In this document: piece by piece, positions 44,585 to 53,420 of the stretch
Position numbering within the stretch: the stretch's first letter is position 1
Layout of the letters: every line of letters begins with the position of its first letter
Origin: Lunatimonas sp.
GTDB taxonomy: Bacteria > Bacteroidota > Bacteroidia > Cytophagales > Cyclobacteriaceae
Reading direction: 5' to 3'
Length of the DNA stretch: 64,000 nt
Assembly (NCBI RefSeq): GCF_020832325.1
Contig: NZ_JAFIEU010000051.1
Span: forward strand, 124,001-188,000
The notes under the pieces: model-generated
Seen by the model: only the letters and a program-made list of their open reading frames with translations
Told to the model about the DNA's origin: nothing
Database searches by the model: none
Translations under genes and position numbers: made by a program

Positions 44585-44617
44585 GACTTACCTATTTAAA
44601 AAAGACATAAAAAAGCG

Positions 44618-44800
44618 ATGGCTAAGAAAGGTAACCGAGTACAAGTAATATTGGAATGCACCGAGCACAAAACCAGTGGTCAGGCAGGCACATCCAGGTA
44701 CATTACTACCAAGAACAGGAAGAATACCACAGAACGTTTGGAGTTGAAGAAATTCAATCCGATTTTGAAAAAGATGACTGTTCACAAAGAAATTAAATAA
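44618..44800 (+). CDS. rpmG: 50S ribosomal protein L33
   Basis: 60 residues: [20 protein letters not shown] with [20 protein letters not shown] and a basic tail (MTVHKEIK). It has a single Cys rather than two CxxC pairs, so it is the zinc-independent type. It sits between rpmB and DUF4295, 33 and 60 bases from each. Confidence 0.97.
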   Translation: MAKKGNRVQVILECTEHKTSGQAGTSRYITTKNRKNTTERLELKKFNPILKKMTVHKEIK

Positions 44801-44860
44801 ACCCGCTTTCTCTTCATTAGTCAGAGGGTTGATGATTGAAAGCAGTAAAACGAACAAATC

Positions 44861-45013
44861 ATGGCAAAGAAAGTAGTTGCAACATTAAAGAAAGAAGGTG
44901 GGATTACCTATTCCAAAGTTATAAGGGCCGTGAAGTCTGAGAAGACAGGTTCATACACCTTTAAAGAAGAGATGGTTCCCTCCACATTGGTTCAGGAGAC
45001 CTTGAAAAAATAA
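44861..45013 (+). CDS. DUF4295 family small basic protein
   Basis: 50 residues: MAKKVVATLKKEGGITYSKV, then IRAVKSEKTGSYTFKEEMV and the tail LVQETLKK. It is a small Lys-rich protein that in Bacteroidota regularly follows rpmB and rpmG; its close link with ribosomal genes suggests a ribosome-associated role, not shown here. The start ATG follows rpmG by 60 bases, and the terminator at 45044 closes the operon. Confidence 0.88.
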   Translation: MAKKVVATLKKEGGITYSKVIRAVKSEKTGSYTFKEEMVPSTLVQETLKK

Positions 45014-45043
45014 GGATTGTTTTACGAGTAGTGTTTTCATAGG

Positions 45044-45075
45044 ATCCCTTTCGATTAACATCGAAAGGGATTTTT
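45044..45075 (+). terminator. Terminator of the rpmB-rpmG-DUF4295 operon
   Basis: ATCCCTTTCGAT (45044-45055), loop TAAC, ATCGAAAGGGAT (45060-45071), then TTTT. A perfect 12-bp stem, 31 bases before the ftsY start. Confidence 0.93.
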
Positions 45076-45106
45076 GCCTATATTCGGGACTGAAAAAAAA
45101 TAACAT

Positions 45107-46063
45107 ATGGGAGTCTTCGGTTTTTTTTCCAAAGAGAAAAAGGAAAGCTTGGATAAGGGGCTGGAAAAGTCCAGTCAAAATCTATTTTCAAAGCTGGGAA
45201 AGGCAATCGTCGGTAAATCCAAGGTGGATGATGAAATTCTCGACGAGCTGGAAGAAATCCTAATTACCTCGGACGTAGGGGTAGAGACAACCATTAAAGT
45301 GATACGCCGGATTGAGGAGCGGGTAGCAAGAGATAAATATGTGAATACAGCCGAGCTTGATGCCATCCTTCGAGAGGAAGTCGCTGGTCTGCTAGAGGAT
45401 AATAATACTGAGGATCTGGCGGATTTTGACCTTCCCGAAACAAGCAAGCCCTACGTAATTATGGTAGTAGGTGTTAATGGGGTAGGAAAGACAACTACCA
45501 TCGGAAAATTGGCCCATCAATTTAAGCAGGCAGGCAAGTCAGTTGTCCTGGGAGCAGCAGACACCTTTAGGGCGGCAGCGGTGGATCAATTGATTCTCTG
45601 GGGAGATCGAGTGGACGTGCCTGTGATTTCGCACGGAATGAACACCGATCCCGCTTCGGTGGCGTTCGATACGGTAAAGAAAGCGGTGGATATGAAAGCC
45701 GATGTTGTCATCGTCGATACCGCTGGAAGGTTGCATACCAAGGTAAACCTGATGAATGAACTCACCAAGATAAAGAGAGTCATGCAGAAGTTTATCCCAG
45801 AAGCTCCTCACGAGATTTTGTTGGTGTTAGACGGCTCAACTGGGCAGAACGCATTTATACAGGCAAAGGAATTTACTAGAGCCACAGACATCACTGCGCT
45901 TGCCATAACCAAATTAGATGGCACAGCTAAAGGCGGGGTGGTGATAGGTATTTCAGATCAGTTTAAGATACCCGTCAAATATATAGGTGTGGGGGAAAAA
46001 ATGACTGACCTGCAGGTTTTCAACCGAAAAGAATTTGTGGATTCACTATTTAGGAAAAAATAG
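45107..46063 (+). CDS. ftsY: Signal recognition particle receptor FtsY
   Basis: GTPase that docks SRP-bound ribosomes at the inner membrane for co-translational insertion. The 318 residues form an N domain (about 1-100) and G domain with VVGVNGVGKTTTIGKLAHQF (G1, about 123), AADTFRAAAVDQL (G2), VIVDTAGRLHTK (G3) and ITKLDGTAKGGVV (G4/G5). The long acidic N-terminal A domain of E. coli is absent, as in most Bacteroidota; a short FSKEKKESLDK leader remains. It is transcribed separately from the ribosomal operon by virtue of the terminator upstream. Confidence 0.97.
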   Translation: MGVFGFFSKEKKESLDKGLEKSSQNLFSKLGKAIVGKSKVDDEILDELEEILITSDVGVETTIKVIRRIEERVARDKYVNTAELDAILREEVAGLLEDNNTEDLADFDLPETSKPYVIMVVGVNGVGKTTTIGKLAHQFKQAGKSVVLGAADTFRAAAVDQLILWGDRVDVPVISHGMNTDPASVAFDTVKKAVDMKADVVIVDTAGRLHTKVNLMNELTKIKRVMQKFIPEAPHEILLVLDGSTGQNAFIQAKEFTRATDITALAITKLDGTAKGGVVIGISDQFKIPVKYIGVGEKMTDLQVFNRKEFVDSLFRKK

Positions 46064-46097
46064 AAACTGTTTGCGCTTTTTTGACTAGTAGCTGAAA

Positions 46098-47804
46098 TTA
46101 GTTTATTTCTAGGTTAAGCTCCAGTTCATCTATTTCGATCGGCATTTGCCAATCTAACCTTCCTCTGATGATAGAACCTCCGTAAATGGAGTGAAAGGAT
46201 TGAAAATAGATGGTTCCGTCCTCTGCTTGGACGATTGCTTCCAAGCGGGCTTTTTCATTCTTTCCGTCATAGGCAGGAATACTCAAAAGTTCTGCAACGG
46301 TCACAATTCCTTCCGCATCCTCGTGGATCCCAAAAACTCTCCCCAGGTTATCTCTTGTCTTATACCGGCGAAATCCCTCAGAGGTACTGGAAAGTAGCGT
46401 TACGGTTTCTCCATTGGATGTTTTCACATCAAACACAGACCAATGGGATCCATTGGTAAGGTTAGCAATCATTTCCTTCCTGTTGTAATATGGATCAGTG
46501 ACTGCTATTACCTGATTGTGGTCAGATAATTCTCTTTCTTTCGTTTCTGTATATTTTTCACCCCGTGGGACAGGAAAATAGTCGTTTAGATTTTCAGAAT
46601 AGACCAAGTAGTCCACACCAATCTTTGTCACGCCAGCATTTAAAATCGGAGTAATTGATTTGTTCTCGTTTAGGTCGCTTCTCTTGATTCTAAATATCAT
46701 TTGATCTGGATAGGTCTTGTCCATGTTCCAGTAGATGTAATTTTTAGTAAACCAAAATCCTAGTGTTCTGTATTCCTGTGAACCAGTTCCAACTAAATTA
46801 AACGTGTTCCCATTATCCGTTGATCGTTTGATAATAGCTTGATTGTCCATGTCACCTGTTCCAAACCAAACATCGCCCGTATATGGGTCTACTTTAACAA
46901 GATGGAAATGTCTCGCTGCACGCAGAAGATTACCGGAGTCATTTTGAAGGTCTGTTTCGGGCTTTAGCGTAAAAACTGTTTCCCAAGTTGGTTTTTTGGT
47001 AGGATCTACTGTTCCTCTATAAAGTAAATGGGTAGCTCCCGGAATAACGGAGTATTCTGAGGTGTAGACATATACCTTGTTTTCCTGCCTATCATGCCAG
47101 AAATCCATGTTGTCTAAGAGCCATGCGGGATGGTTGGTCGTCAGGCTGCATTCCCAAATTTCCATGTCGCTTGAATAGTAAACACATTTTTCACCTCTCA
47201 GAAAGTAGCCGAGAGGCGTTACTAACATGCGTTGTTTTCCCGGGCGAAAAGGTAACCTAGCAACAAGGGTTTGGCTTTTGAAATTATCGCTTGTTTTATA
47301 TAAGTTTTTGTTTTTAGAAAAATAGACTACCCCTTCTATACTTGCATGGACGACCATACTGGGTAGAATAAATTGGGTGCTTAACCTGGTGTCAGGATAA
47401 TGGATTTTTAGTCCGAAGATCTCAAACATAGGAGTTGCATCAACATCGCTAATCTTTGACCCATTTGTTGTCCATGGTACTATGGTGACATTATAGGAGC
47501 AGCTGACAGCGTTGTTTTTTTTAGAAATCGCAGTTATCTGAGCATTTCCGTCTGGAAAGTATTTGTCCTCAACGGCGAGGACCTGCCCTCCCTCATTTAC
47601 AGTAACATTTGGATTGCTTGATTGCCAATGTATGTCGGTTTCGTCGCAGTAAAGTTGATAGGGGACTCCGGCTGTTACCGAAAGATTGGTCACATCTATG
47701 GATCTCTCAATAATCAGTACTCCAAGTTTTATCATTAATATGATAAAAATCAGTATCGTTACAATAGGTGTGAGTAAAATTCCTAGTAATTTAGTTTTTC
47801 TCAT
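46098..47804 (-). CDS. Membrane-anchored protein with Ig-like and beta-propeller-like regions, unknown function
   Basis: 568 residues. A single transmembrane segment (about 8-30, with LLTPIVTILIFIILMIKLGV) follows a short positive N-terminus, so it is probably a membrane-anchored periplasmic protein or has an uncleaved signal. Residues about 40-110 look like a bacterial Ig-like (Big2) domain (AGVPYQLYCDETDIHWQSSN to YNVTIVPW). The rest has repeated short beta motifs and Asn/Asp turns such as RSTDNGNTFNLVGTG and VYFSKNKNLYKTSDNFK, like a BNR/sialidase-type propeller, but without a clear catalytic triad. It sits alone in the minus direction between ftsY and murA; no partner is seen. Confidence 0.55.
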   Translation of the reverse strand: MRKTKLLGILLTPIVTILIFIILMIKLGVLIIERSIDVTNLSVTAGVPYQLYCDETDIHWQSSNPNVTVNEGGQVLAVEDKYFPDGNAQITAISKKNNAVSCSYNVTIVPWTTNGSKISDVDATPMFEIFGLKIHYPDTRLSTQFILPSMVVHASIEGVVYFSKNKNLYKTSDNFKSQTLVARLPFRPGKQRMLVTPLGYFLRGEKCVYYSSDMEIWECSLTTNHPAWLLDNMDFWHDRQENKVYVYTSEYSVIPGATHLLYRGTVDPTKKPTWETVFTLKPETDLQNDSGNLLRAARHFHLVKVDPYTGDVWFGTGDMDNQAIIKRSTDNGNTFNLVGTGSQEYRTLGFWFTKNYIYWNMDKTYPDQMIFRIKRSDLNENKSITPILNAGVTKIGVDYLVYSENLNDYFPVPRGEKYTETKERELSDHNQVIAVTDPYYNRKEMIANLTNGSHWSVFDVKTSNGETVTLLSSTSEGFRRYKTRDNLGRVFGIHEDAEGIVTVAELLSIPAYDGKNEKARLEAIVQAEDGTIYFQSFHSIYGGSIIRGRLDWQMPIEIDELELNLEIN

Positions 47805-48016
47805 TTCCCCGCAATTAGTACATTATCGATAAACTTGGTTCGTACGGCGATTTAGCAAGGCAACATGCCAAAAATCTAAGATCGATCAACTCCAAATATA
47901 AAATCTATTTTCTTAAAATATTCGGGGATGAATAAAAATAGTTTGAGTCAATTTTGTTGAATGCCTAATCAAAGGATGGTTTGTTCGTGGAATATGATCG
48001 ATAGCAGAGATCCTTT

Positions 48017-48059
48017 AAAAAGGATAGAATAATTGCACATTTGTGCAATTATTCTATCC
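48017..48059 (-). terminator. Terminator overlapping the end of murA
   Basis: GGATAGAATAATTGCACA (48022-48039) and TGTGCAATTATTCTATCC (48042-48059) form a perfect 18-bp stem with a 2-base loop. On the minus strand it is followed by TTTTT (48017-48021). The outer arm includes the last codons and the TAA stop of murA. Confidence 0.85.
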
Positions 48060-49356
48060 GCTGAATGCTCGCTCCCAACGCATTTAACCGTTGGTCTATG
48101 TACTGATACCCTCTGTCAATTTGCTCGACGTTGTCAATGACAGAGGTCCCCTCTGCCGACATAGCCGCGATGAGCAGAGCTACTCCCGCCCGGATATCGG
48201 GGGAAGTCATTCGGATACCTCGGAGCGGATACTTCCTATCCAGCCCGATTACAGTCGCCCGATGGGGGTCGCAGAGAATGATCTGGGCTCCCATATCGAT
48301 CAGTTTATCTACAAAGAAAAGGCGGCTTTCAAACATCTTTTGATGTACCAGCACCGTGCCTTTGGCCTGCGTGGCGGTTACCAATACAATACTGAGCAAG
48401 TCTGGCGTAAATCCAGGCCAGATGGCATCTGCGATGGTCAGAATGGAACCGTCTATGAAGGTCTCTATTTCGTAGTGTTTTTGCGCCGGAATATGGATAT
48501 CGTCTCCATTGATCTCCAATTTAATGCCCATACGCTGGAAGATTTCCGGAATGATACCCAGTCGCTGTACCTGCACGTCTTTGATGGTGATTTCTGATTG
48601 GGTCATGGCTGCCAATCCGATAAATGAGCCAATCTCGATCATGTCAGGCAGCAGTGTGTGAGTAGTACCTTTCAAAGCCGTTACTCCCTCAATTTCCAGC
48701 AGGTTAGACCCCACTCCGCTGATTTTTGCACCCATGCGGTTTAACATGGCACACAGTTGCTGAATATAGGGCTCACAGGCGGCATTGTAGATGGTGGTCT
48801 TTCCTTTGGCCATTACAGCGGCCATTACAATGTTGGCTGTGCCGGTAACGGAGGCTTCGTCCAATAGCATGTAGCATCCCCGCAGTTCACTTCCGTCAAT
48901 GTGGTAGATTTCCTTTTTCTTATCGTAGCGAAAGGTGGCCCCGAGTTTTTGAAATCCGGTAAAATGGGTATCCATTCGTCGCCTTCCGATCTTGTCTCCT
49001 CCAGGCTTTGAGATTTTTCCCTTGCCAAACCTTGCCAGTAAGGGTCCCAAGATCATCACAGATCCTCGAAGTGCAGATGCTTTGGCTAGGAAATCTCCCG
49101 TCTCCAGGTAATCCAAGTTGATGGATTCTGCATTAAATGTGTAGGATTCTGGGCCATTTTTGGTGATTTTCACTCCCATGTCCCCCAGCAGTTCGATCAA
49201 TTTGTTGACATCCCTGATGTTGGGGATTTTTTCGATGGTAATATCCTCAGGACTAAGCAAAACCGCACATAATACCTGTAAGGCTTCGTTTTTTGCACCC
49301 TGTGGTATGATTTCTCCTCTAAGTTTTTGTCCCCCCGTTACGCGGAATGAAGCCAT
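48049..49356 (-). CDS. murA: UDP-N-acetylglucosamine 1-carboxyvinyltransferase
   Basis: First committed step of peptidoglycan synthesis: transfers enolpyruvate from PEP to UDP-GlcNAc. 435 residues with the substrate-binding Lys-Asn in PQGAKNEALQV (22-23) and the active loop after GPLLARFGKGKISKPGG. At the position of the catalytic Cys (E. coli Cys115) there is Asp121 (GGDKIGRRRMD; codon GAC read on the minus strand at 48994-48996). The same replacement occurs in naturally fosfomycin-resistant MurA of mycobacteria and chlamydiae. The start overlaps the stop of the DUF4290 gene (TAATG). All other family regions look intact. Confidence 0.96.
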   Translation of the reverse strand: MASFRVTGGQKLRGEIIPQGAKNEALQVLCAVLLSPEDITIEKIPNIRDVNKLIELLGDMGVKITKNGPESYTFNAESINLDYLETGDFLAKASALRGSVMILGPLLARFGKGKISKPGGDKIGRRRMDTHFTGFQKLGATFRYDKKKEIYHIDGSELRGCYMLLDEASVTGTANIVMAAVMAKGKTTIYNAACEPYIQQLCAMLNRMGAKISGVGSNLLEIEGVTALKGTTHTLLPDMIEIGSFIGLAAMTQSEITIKDVQVQRLGIIPEIFQRMGIKLEINGDDIHIPAQKHYEIETFIDGSILTIADAIWPGFTPDLLSIVLVTATQAKGTVLVHQKMFESRLFFVDKLIDMGAQIILCDPHRATVIGLDRKYPLRGIRMTSPDIRAGVALLIAAMSAEGTSVIDNVEQIDRGYQYIDQRLNALGASIQRIE

Positions 49357-50033
49357 TAATTTCGTCTCTTTTTAGGGTTCGGGATGTTGTTTCGTCTTTT
49401 GTTGTTGCCGGGGTAGGTTTTTCTGCCGGGCACGTTGTTGTTGTCGCTGTCGTTTACGGATGGCGGTTTGAAATCCCGGCGCGTCGCAGTTTCAAAAAGA
49501 CCGTTTTCTTTCACCTTTTCCAGGTCAATGTGCAGCTTTCCTTTCGATAGGACCTTGATATCATCGATGATGATGCCGTCGTCAAAATTCTCCCTATTCC
49601 AGGTGGAATGAAAACTTCTCATCAACTTACCAATATAAATAATTGCCGCTTCCTGTTCTTCATCGTCTTCGATTTGGATGGCGTTTTCAATTAGTTTTTC
49701 GATGTTTCTGCCGTAATGCTTAAACTTGACCTCTCCTTCTGGATAGCCAACTATCTGAGGACGTTTGCCAAGAAGCTCCTTTGGAGGCATGGGGAAAGGA
49801 GCGTCAATATCTAGCTCAAAATCTGACATAATGTACAGGTCGTCCCATAGTTTTTGGTCGCTCTCTGTTTTTAGCTGGGGATTGAGTTGTTTCATCAATT
49901 CCACCAATGCGTACGAATATTCCGTACGTTTCTCTTTGCTGGAAACGGTTTTAATAAAGTCTACCAGCTTTTGGATGTTTTTTCCGTATTCTTTCAAAAT
50001 AACTGTGTTTTGCGTATTGTCTGAAAGTTGCAT
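49356..50033 (-). CDS. DUF4290 family protein
   Basis: 225 residues, soluble and helical in the N-terminal two thirds (KLVDFIKTVSSKEKRTEYSY, DLYIMSDFELDIDAPFPMPP), with a basic, Pro/Asn-rich C-terminus (PGRKTYPGNNKRRNN to PKKRRN), which could bind nucleic acid or be disordered. DUF4290 is a conserved Bacteroidota family found next to murA; its job is unknown. Translation is coupled to murA by the TAATG overlap. Confidence 0.85.
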   Translation of the reverse strand: MQLSDNTQNTVILKEYGKNIQKLVDFIKTVSSKEKRTEYSYALVELMKQLNPQLKTESDQKLWDDLYIMSDFELDIDAPFPMPPKELLGKRPQIVGYPEGEVKFKHYGRNIEKLIENAIQIEDDEEQEAAIIYIGKLMRSFHSTWNRENFDDGIIIDDIKVLSKGKLHIDLEKVKENGLFETATRRDFKPPSVNDSDNNNVPGRKTYPGNNKRRNNIPNPKKRRN

Positions 50034-50129
50034 GGCCTGCTTAGTTTTGGGTTCCTGAGGAAATCAAATTATAAAAAATTTCTGTTTCAGGAAACCGGAG
50101 CCACTGCCACTCAAAATCTTATCCGAATG

Positions 50130-52379
50130 TTACTCTACGATCCGGAGCTTTGCAAAGCTAAGTAATAAAGTCTTATCACCAAAATTATCGAAATGGATTG
50201 ACGCTTTTCGGTTGGCCCCTTCGGTTTCTACTTTCAGCACCTTGCCAAAGCCAAACTTGGGGTGCTCGACCTGCATGCCCTCTGCCAAATTGTTGGTGTT
50301 TGAGGGCTTGAAATCAGGGCTCGGGGTATGCACTTTGGCGGTTATTCCTTCCCGGATGGCAGGTCGTTTTAGTCCAACAAAGCCGTTATTGCCTTCTCGC
50401 CCCGGAAATTGAAAACTCGCCGCCGAACTGCCCAATTTTTTGTTCACCTTGATGTAGGTAGGATCCAGCTCTTCGAGGAAACGGCTAGGCTCGCAGCTTA
50501 GAAGTCTGCCATACCGGTATCGCGTCATGGCGTGACTGAGGTAAAGCCTATCCATAGCCCTGGTGGTTGCCACATAAAACAAGCGTCGCTCTTCTTCTAG
50601 GTCTTCCCTGCTTTGCATCATCATCTGGGACGGAAAAAGATCCTCCTCCAGACCCACCACGAAGACGTATTTGAATTCCAGTCCTTTTGAGGCATGGATG
50701 GTCATGAGGGTAACTACATCCTGATTGTTTTTATTTTGGTCTTCGTCCGTTAGCAGCGCAATTTCCTGAAGGAAGGCACCCAGGGTTTTGATTTCATTCT
50801 CAGGACTGTCCACATACTCTTTGATGGCATTGAGCAGTTCCTGCACGTTTTCGTACCGGTTTAGCCCTTCAATAGTTTTGTCTTCGTAAAGTTCACGGAG
50901 GATGCCAGACTGCTTGGCCACGGTGGAGGCCACCTCATAGGCATCCTTGCGTTCCATGTCCATGGCAAAACTTCGGATCATCACCGAGAAGTCATCCAAT
51001 GAGGAGGCTGACCGGCCGCTCAAAAAGCTTGAGGCATGAGTGATCACTTCCCAGATCGAGATATCATGCTCGTAGGCCGCAACCAGTATTTTCTCTACGG
51101 AAGTATCGCCTATGCCTCGTTTGGGGTAGTTTACAATACGTTTGAACGCCTCCTCATCAGAGGGATTAACCACAAAGCGCAGGTAAGCCATCAGATCTTT
51201 GATTTCCTTGCGCTGGTAAAAGGAAAGTCCACCTACGATGCGGTAAGCGATGTTCATTTTGCGCAGTGCCTCCTCCATGGCCCTGGATTGGGAGTTGGTT
51301 CGGTATAGAATGGCAAAGTCGCTGTTTTGCAGTTGAAGGCTATTTTTCTCCTCAAAGATTGTGGTTGCTACGATTCTTCCTTCCTCGTTGTCCGAGGTGG
51401 CCTTGATCAGTTCAATCGGAGCTCCGTGATCGTTTGCGGTCCAGATGTTTTTTTTGAGCTGGGCTTTGTTTTTGGCGATGATAGAATTGGCCGTATGGAC
51501 GATGTTTTTGGTAGAGCGGTAGTTCTGTTCCAGCTTGACGGTTCGAAGGTCTGGGTAATCTTTCTCAAAATTCAGGATATTCTGAATATCTGCCCCCCGG
51601 AAGGCATAAATACTTTGAGCATCGTCGCCTACCACGCAGATGTTTTGATGTACGGCTGCCAGCTTTTTGGTTATCAGGTATTGGGACAGGTTAGTATCTT
51701 GAAATTCGTCCACCATCACGTATCGAAAGCGTTGCTGGTATTTGTTTAGGATATCCGGATGGTCACGAAAGAGCACATTGGTATTGAATAGAAGGTCGTC
51801 AAAATCCATCGCAGATGACTTGAAGAGTCGCTCTTGATAGGTTTTGTAGATTTCACCCATTTTTGGCTTTAGCGCAGCCTCGTCGTCAGCCCGCACGTAG
51901 GGGTCGTTTAGGTAGGTTTGCCAGGAGATCAGGCGGTTTTTGGCGCCGGATATACGGGAAAGAACGGTGTTTGGCTTGTAGACCTTATCGTCCAACTTTT
52001 TCTCTTTTACGATGGATCGGATCAGGGACTTGCTGTCTTCGGTGTCGTAGATCGTGAAGTTCGAGGGATAGCCCAGCTTGCCAGCTTCTACCCGGAGTAT
52101 TTTAGCAAACACGGAGTGGAAGGTACCCATCCACGTATTTCGGGCTTCCAACCCGATGAGTTTTTCAATACGCTGCTTCATTTCACTAGCAGCCTTATTG
52201 GTAAATGTCAACGAGAGTATCTGAAAAGGATCCACCCCTTTCTGATGTATGAGGTGAGCAATCCGGATAGTCAATACGCGTGTTTTGCCTGAACCTGCAC
52301 CCGCAATGATCATCAAGGGGCCTTCGGTACACTCCACGGCCTCCCGCTGCTGGGGGTTTAGACTAGACAAATAATCCAT
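50130..52379 (-). CDS. UvrD/PcrA-type DNA helicase
   Basis: SF1A 3'-5' helicase, 749 residues. Motif I is LMIIAGAGSGKTRVLT (about 22-37), motif Ia LSLTFTNKAASEMK, motif II VMVDEFQDTN, motif III VVGDDAQSIYAFRGAD, motif IV VKLEQNYRST, motif V LMTIHASKGLEF and motif VI LFYVATTRAMDRLYLS. The C-terminus ends with the KVHTPSPDFKP and GMQVEHPKFGFGKVLKVETE segment, the tail of PcrA/UvrD. It acts in nucleotide excision and mismatch repair and in removing stalled complexes. Followed upstream by the acyltransferase on the same strand. Confidence 0.96.
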   Translation of the reverse strand: MDYLSSLNPQQREAVECTEGPLMIIAGAGSGKTRVLTIRIAHLIHQKGVDPFQILSLTFTNKAASEMKQRIEKLIGLEARNTWMGTFHSVFAKILRVEAGKLGYPSNFTIYDTEDSKSLIRSIVKEKKLDDKVYKPNTVLSRISGAKNRLISWQTYLNDPYVRADDEAALKPKMGEIYKTYQERLFKSSAMDFDDLLFNTNVLFRDHPDILNKYQQRFRYVMVDEFQDTNLSQYLITKKLAAVHQNICVVGDDAQSIYAFRGADIQNILNFEKDYPDLRTVKLEQNYRSTKNIVHTANSIIAKNKAQLKKNIWTANDHGAPIELIKATSDNEEGRIVATTIFEEKNSLQLQNSDFAILYRTNSQSRAMEEALRKMNIAYRIVGGLSFYQRKEIKDLMAYLRFVVNPSDEEAFKRIVNYPKRGIGDTSVEKILVAAYEHDISIWEVITHASSFLSGRSASSLDDFSVMIRSFAMDMERKDAYEVASTVAKQSGILRELYEDKTIEGLNRYENVQELLNAIKEYVDSPENEIKTLGAFLQEIALLTDEDQNKNNQDVVTLMTIHASKGLEFKYVFVVGLEEDLFPSQMMMQSREDLEEERRLFYVATTRAMDRLYLSHAMTRYRYGRLLSCEPSRFLEELDPTYIKVNKKLGSSAASFQFPGREGNNGFVGLKRPAIREGITAKVHTPSPDFKPSNTNNLAEGMQVEHPKFGFGKVLKVETEGANRKASIHFDNFGDKTLLLSFAKLRIVE

Positions 52380-52424
52380 AGTTTTTTTGGTTAGCTCTTG
52401 CCGACTCGGCTGCCGGCTTTATTC

Positions 52425-53297
52425 CTATTTTGATTCAAAGGTACTATTTCCGCTGGATTTTTTCTCTTTCCATCGGTTGTGTGACCACAGGTAAAGGGAA
52501 GGTTCCTTTCGGATGTTGTCTTCCACCGCAGCCACATAGGCATCGGTGATGCTGTGCGGAGCGTGATTGTCGTAGGGTGGTGCGGAGAGTAACCGGTAGG
52601 TATAGGTGTAATGGCCCCGTTTGATTTTTTGTACTTCTCCGTATATCACGGGTAGGTTAAATTTTTTAGCCATTTTTTCTCCGCCTTCAAAGAAAGCCGC
52701 CTCCCGGTTCATAAAGGTGGTCCAGTATCGGATTTCCGAAAACTGTGGGCGCTGGTCTGCTGCCAGTCCGATCATCCGAGGGGTGTTTTTATTGGCGATT
52801 AGGTGTTTTACAAATGAGTTTCTTTCAACCAAAGTACCTCCGTACCTGCCCCGTATTGTCTGCATGAGGCGTTCAAAAAGGGGGGTGTTTATTTTAAGGT
52901 AAACGGTCTCGCAGGCACTGTTTACCACGCGACTAAAGGCAACCACGTGTCCTTCCCAATTAAAAAAGTGAGCCTGCATCCCAATGACTACCTGTTGATT
53001 TTCTAACCTGTTGACGACGATCTCCGGGTTCACTAGTCGGTATCTTTTGATAACCTCTTCTTCAGAGATGCTCAGCAACTTGATGGTTTCGGCGAAAGAA
53101 TCGGTCAAATTCCTAAAAAAAATCTTTTCTATTGCCTTTCTTTGTGTTTCGGATTTTTCCGGAAAGGCAAAGGCCAGATTTTCGCGGACTACCTTTTTTC
53201 GATACCCTACCACATAGTAGGCGAAGAGAAAGAAGCAGTCGCTAAAAAGATATAATACGCCGATGGGCAGTAGAGAGAGGGCTTTGAAAAAGAGCAT
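52425..53297 (-). CDS. Lipid A biosynthesis acyltransferase, LpxL/HtrB family
   Basis: Inner-membrane enzyme adding a secondary acyl chain to lipid A. From ATG 53297 the protein is 290 residues with an N-terminal hydrophobic segment (MLFFKALSLLPIGVLYLFSD). The catalytic HX4(D/E) motif is HFFNWEGH, and GLAADQRPQF and a NREAAFFEGGEKMAKKF segment match the family. The frame extends upstream to 53348 by a TTG start, but that part is Arg-rich and not family-like. Divergently oriented to the sigma factor gene, with about 120 bases between them. Confidence 0.88.
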   Translation of the reverse strand: MLFFKALSLLPIGVLYLFSDCFFLFAYYVVGYRKKVVRENLAFAFPEKSETQRKAIEKIFFRNLTDSFAETIKLLSISEEEVIKRYRLVNPEIVVNRLENQQVVIGMQAHFFNWEGHVVAFSRVVNSACETVYLKINTPLFERLMQTIRGRYGGTLVERNSFVKHLIANKNTPRMIGLAADQRPQFSEIRYWTTFMNREAAFFEGGEKMAKKFNLPVIYGEVQKIKRGHYTYTYRLLSAPPYDNHAPHSITDAYVAAVEDNIRKEPSLYLWSHNRWKEKKSSGNSTFESK

Positions 53298-53390
53298 GAT
53301 GGTAAGTAACGCATGGACAGCGGACCTTCGCCACCGCCTAAACGGCAAAATAACGAAAATCGTCCGACTTTCTTTCTAAATATTAGTTAT

Positions 53391-53412
53391 AAATTACGTC
53401 AATTCGTAATTT
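53391..53412. promoter_or_regulatory. Inverted repeat just upstream of the sigma factor gene
   Basis: AAATTACG (53391-53398) and CGTAATTT (53405-53412) with a 6-base spacer end eight bases before the ATG at 53421. It could be an operator or an mRNA hairpin occluding the start. Unproven. Confidence 0.45.
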
Positions 53413-53420
53413 TAATCCCT

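Noticed and set aside
48091-48597. A 168-codon open frame opposite murA
   Set aside because: It lies wholly inside murA on the other strand and has no family resemblance or start signal; murA is clearly the gene.
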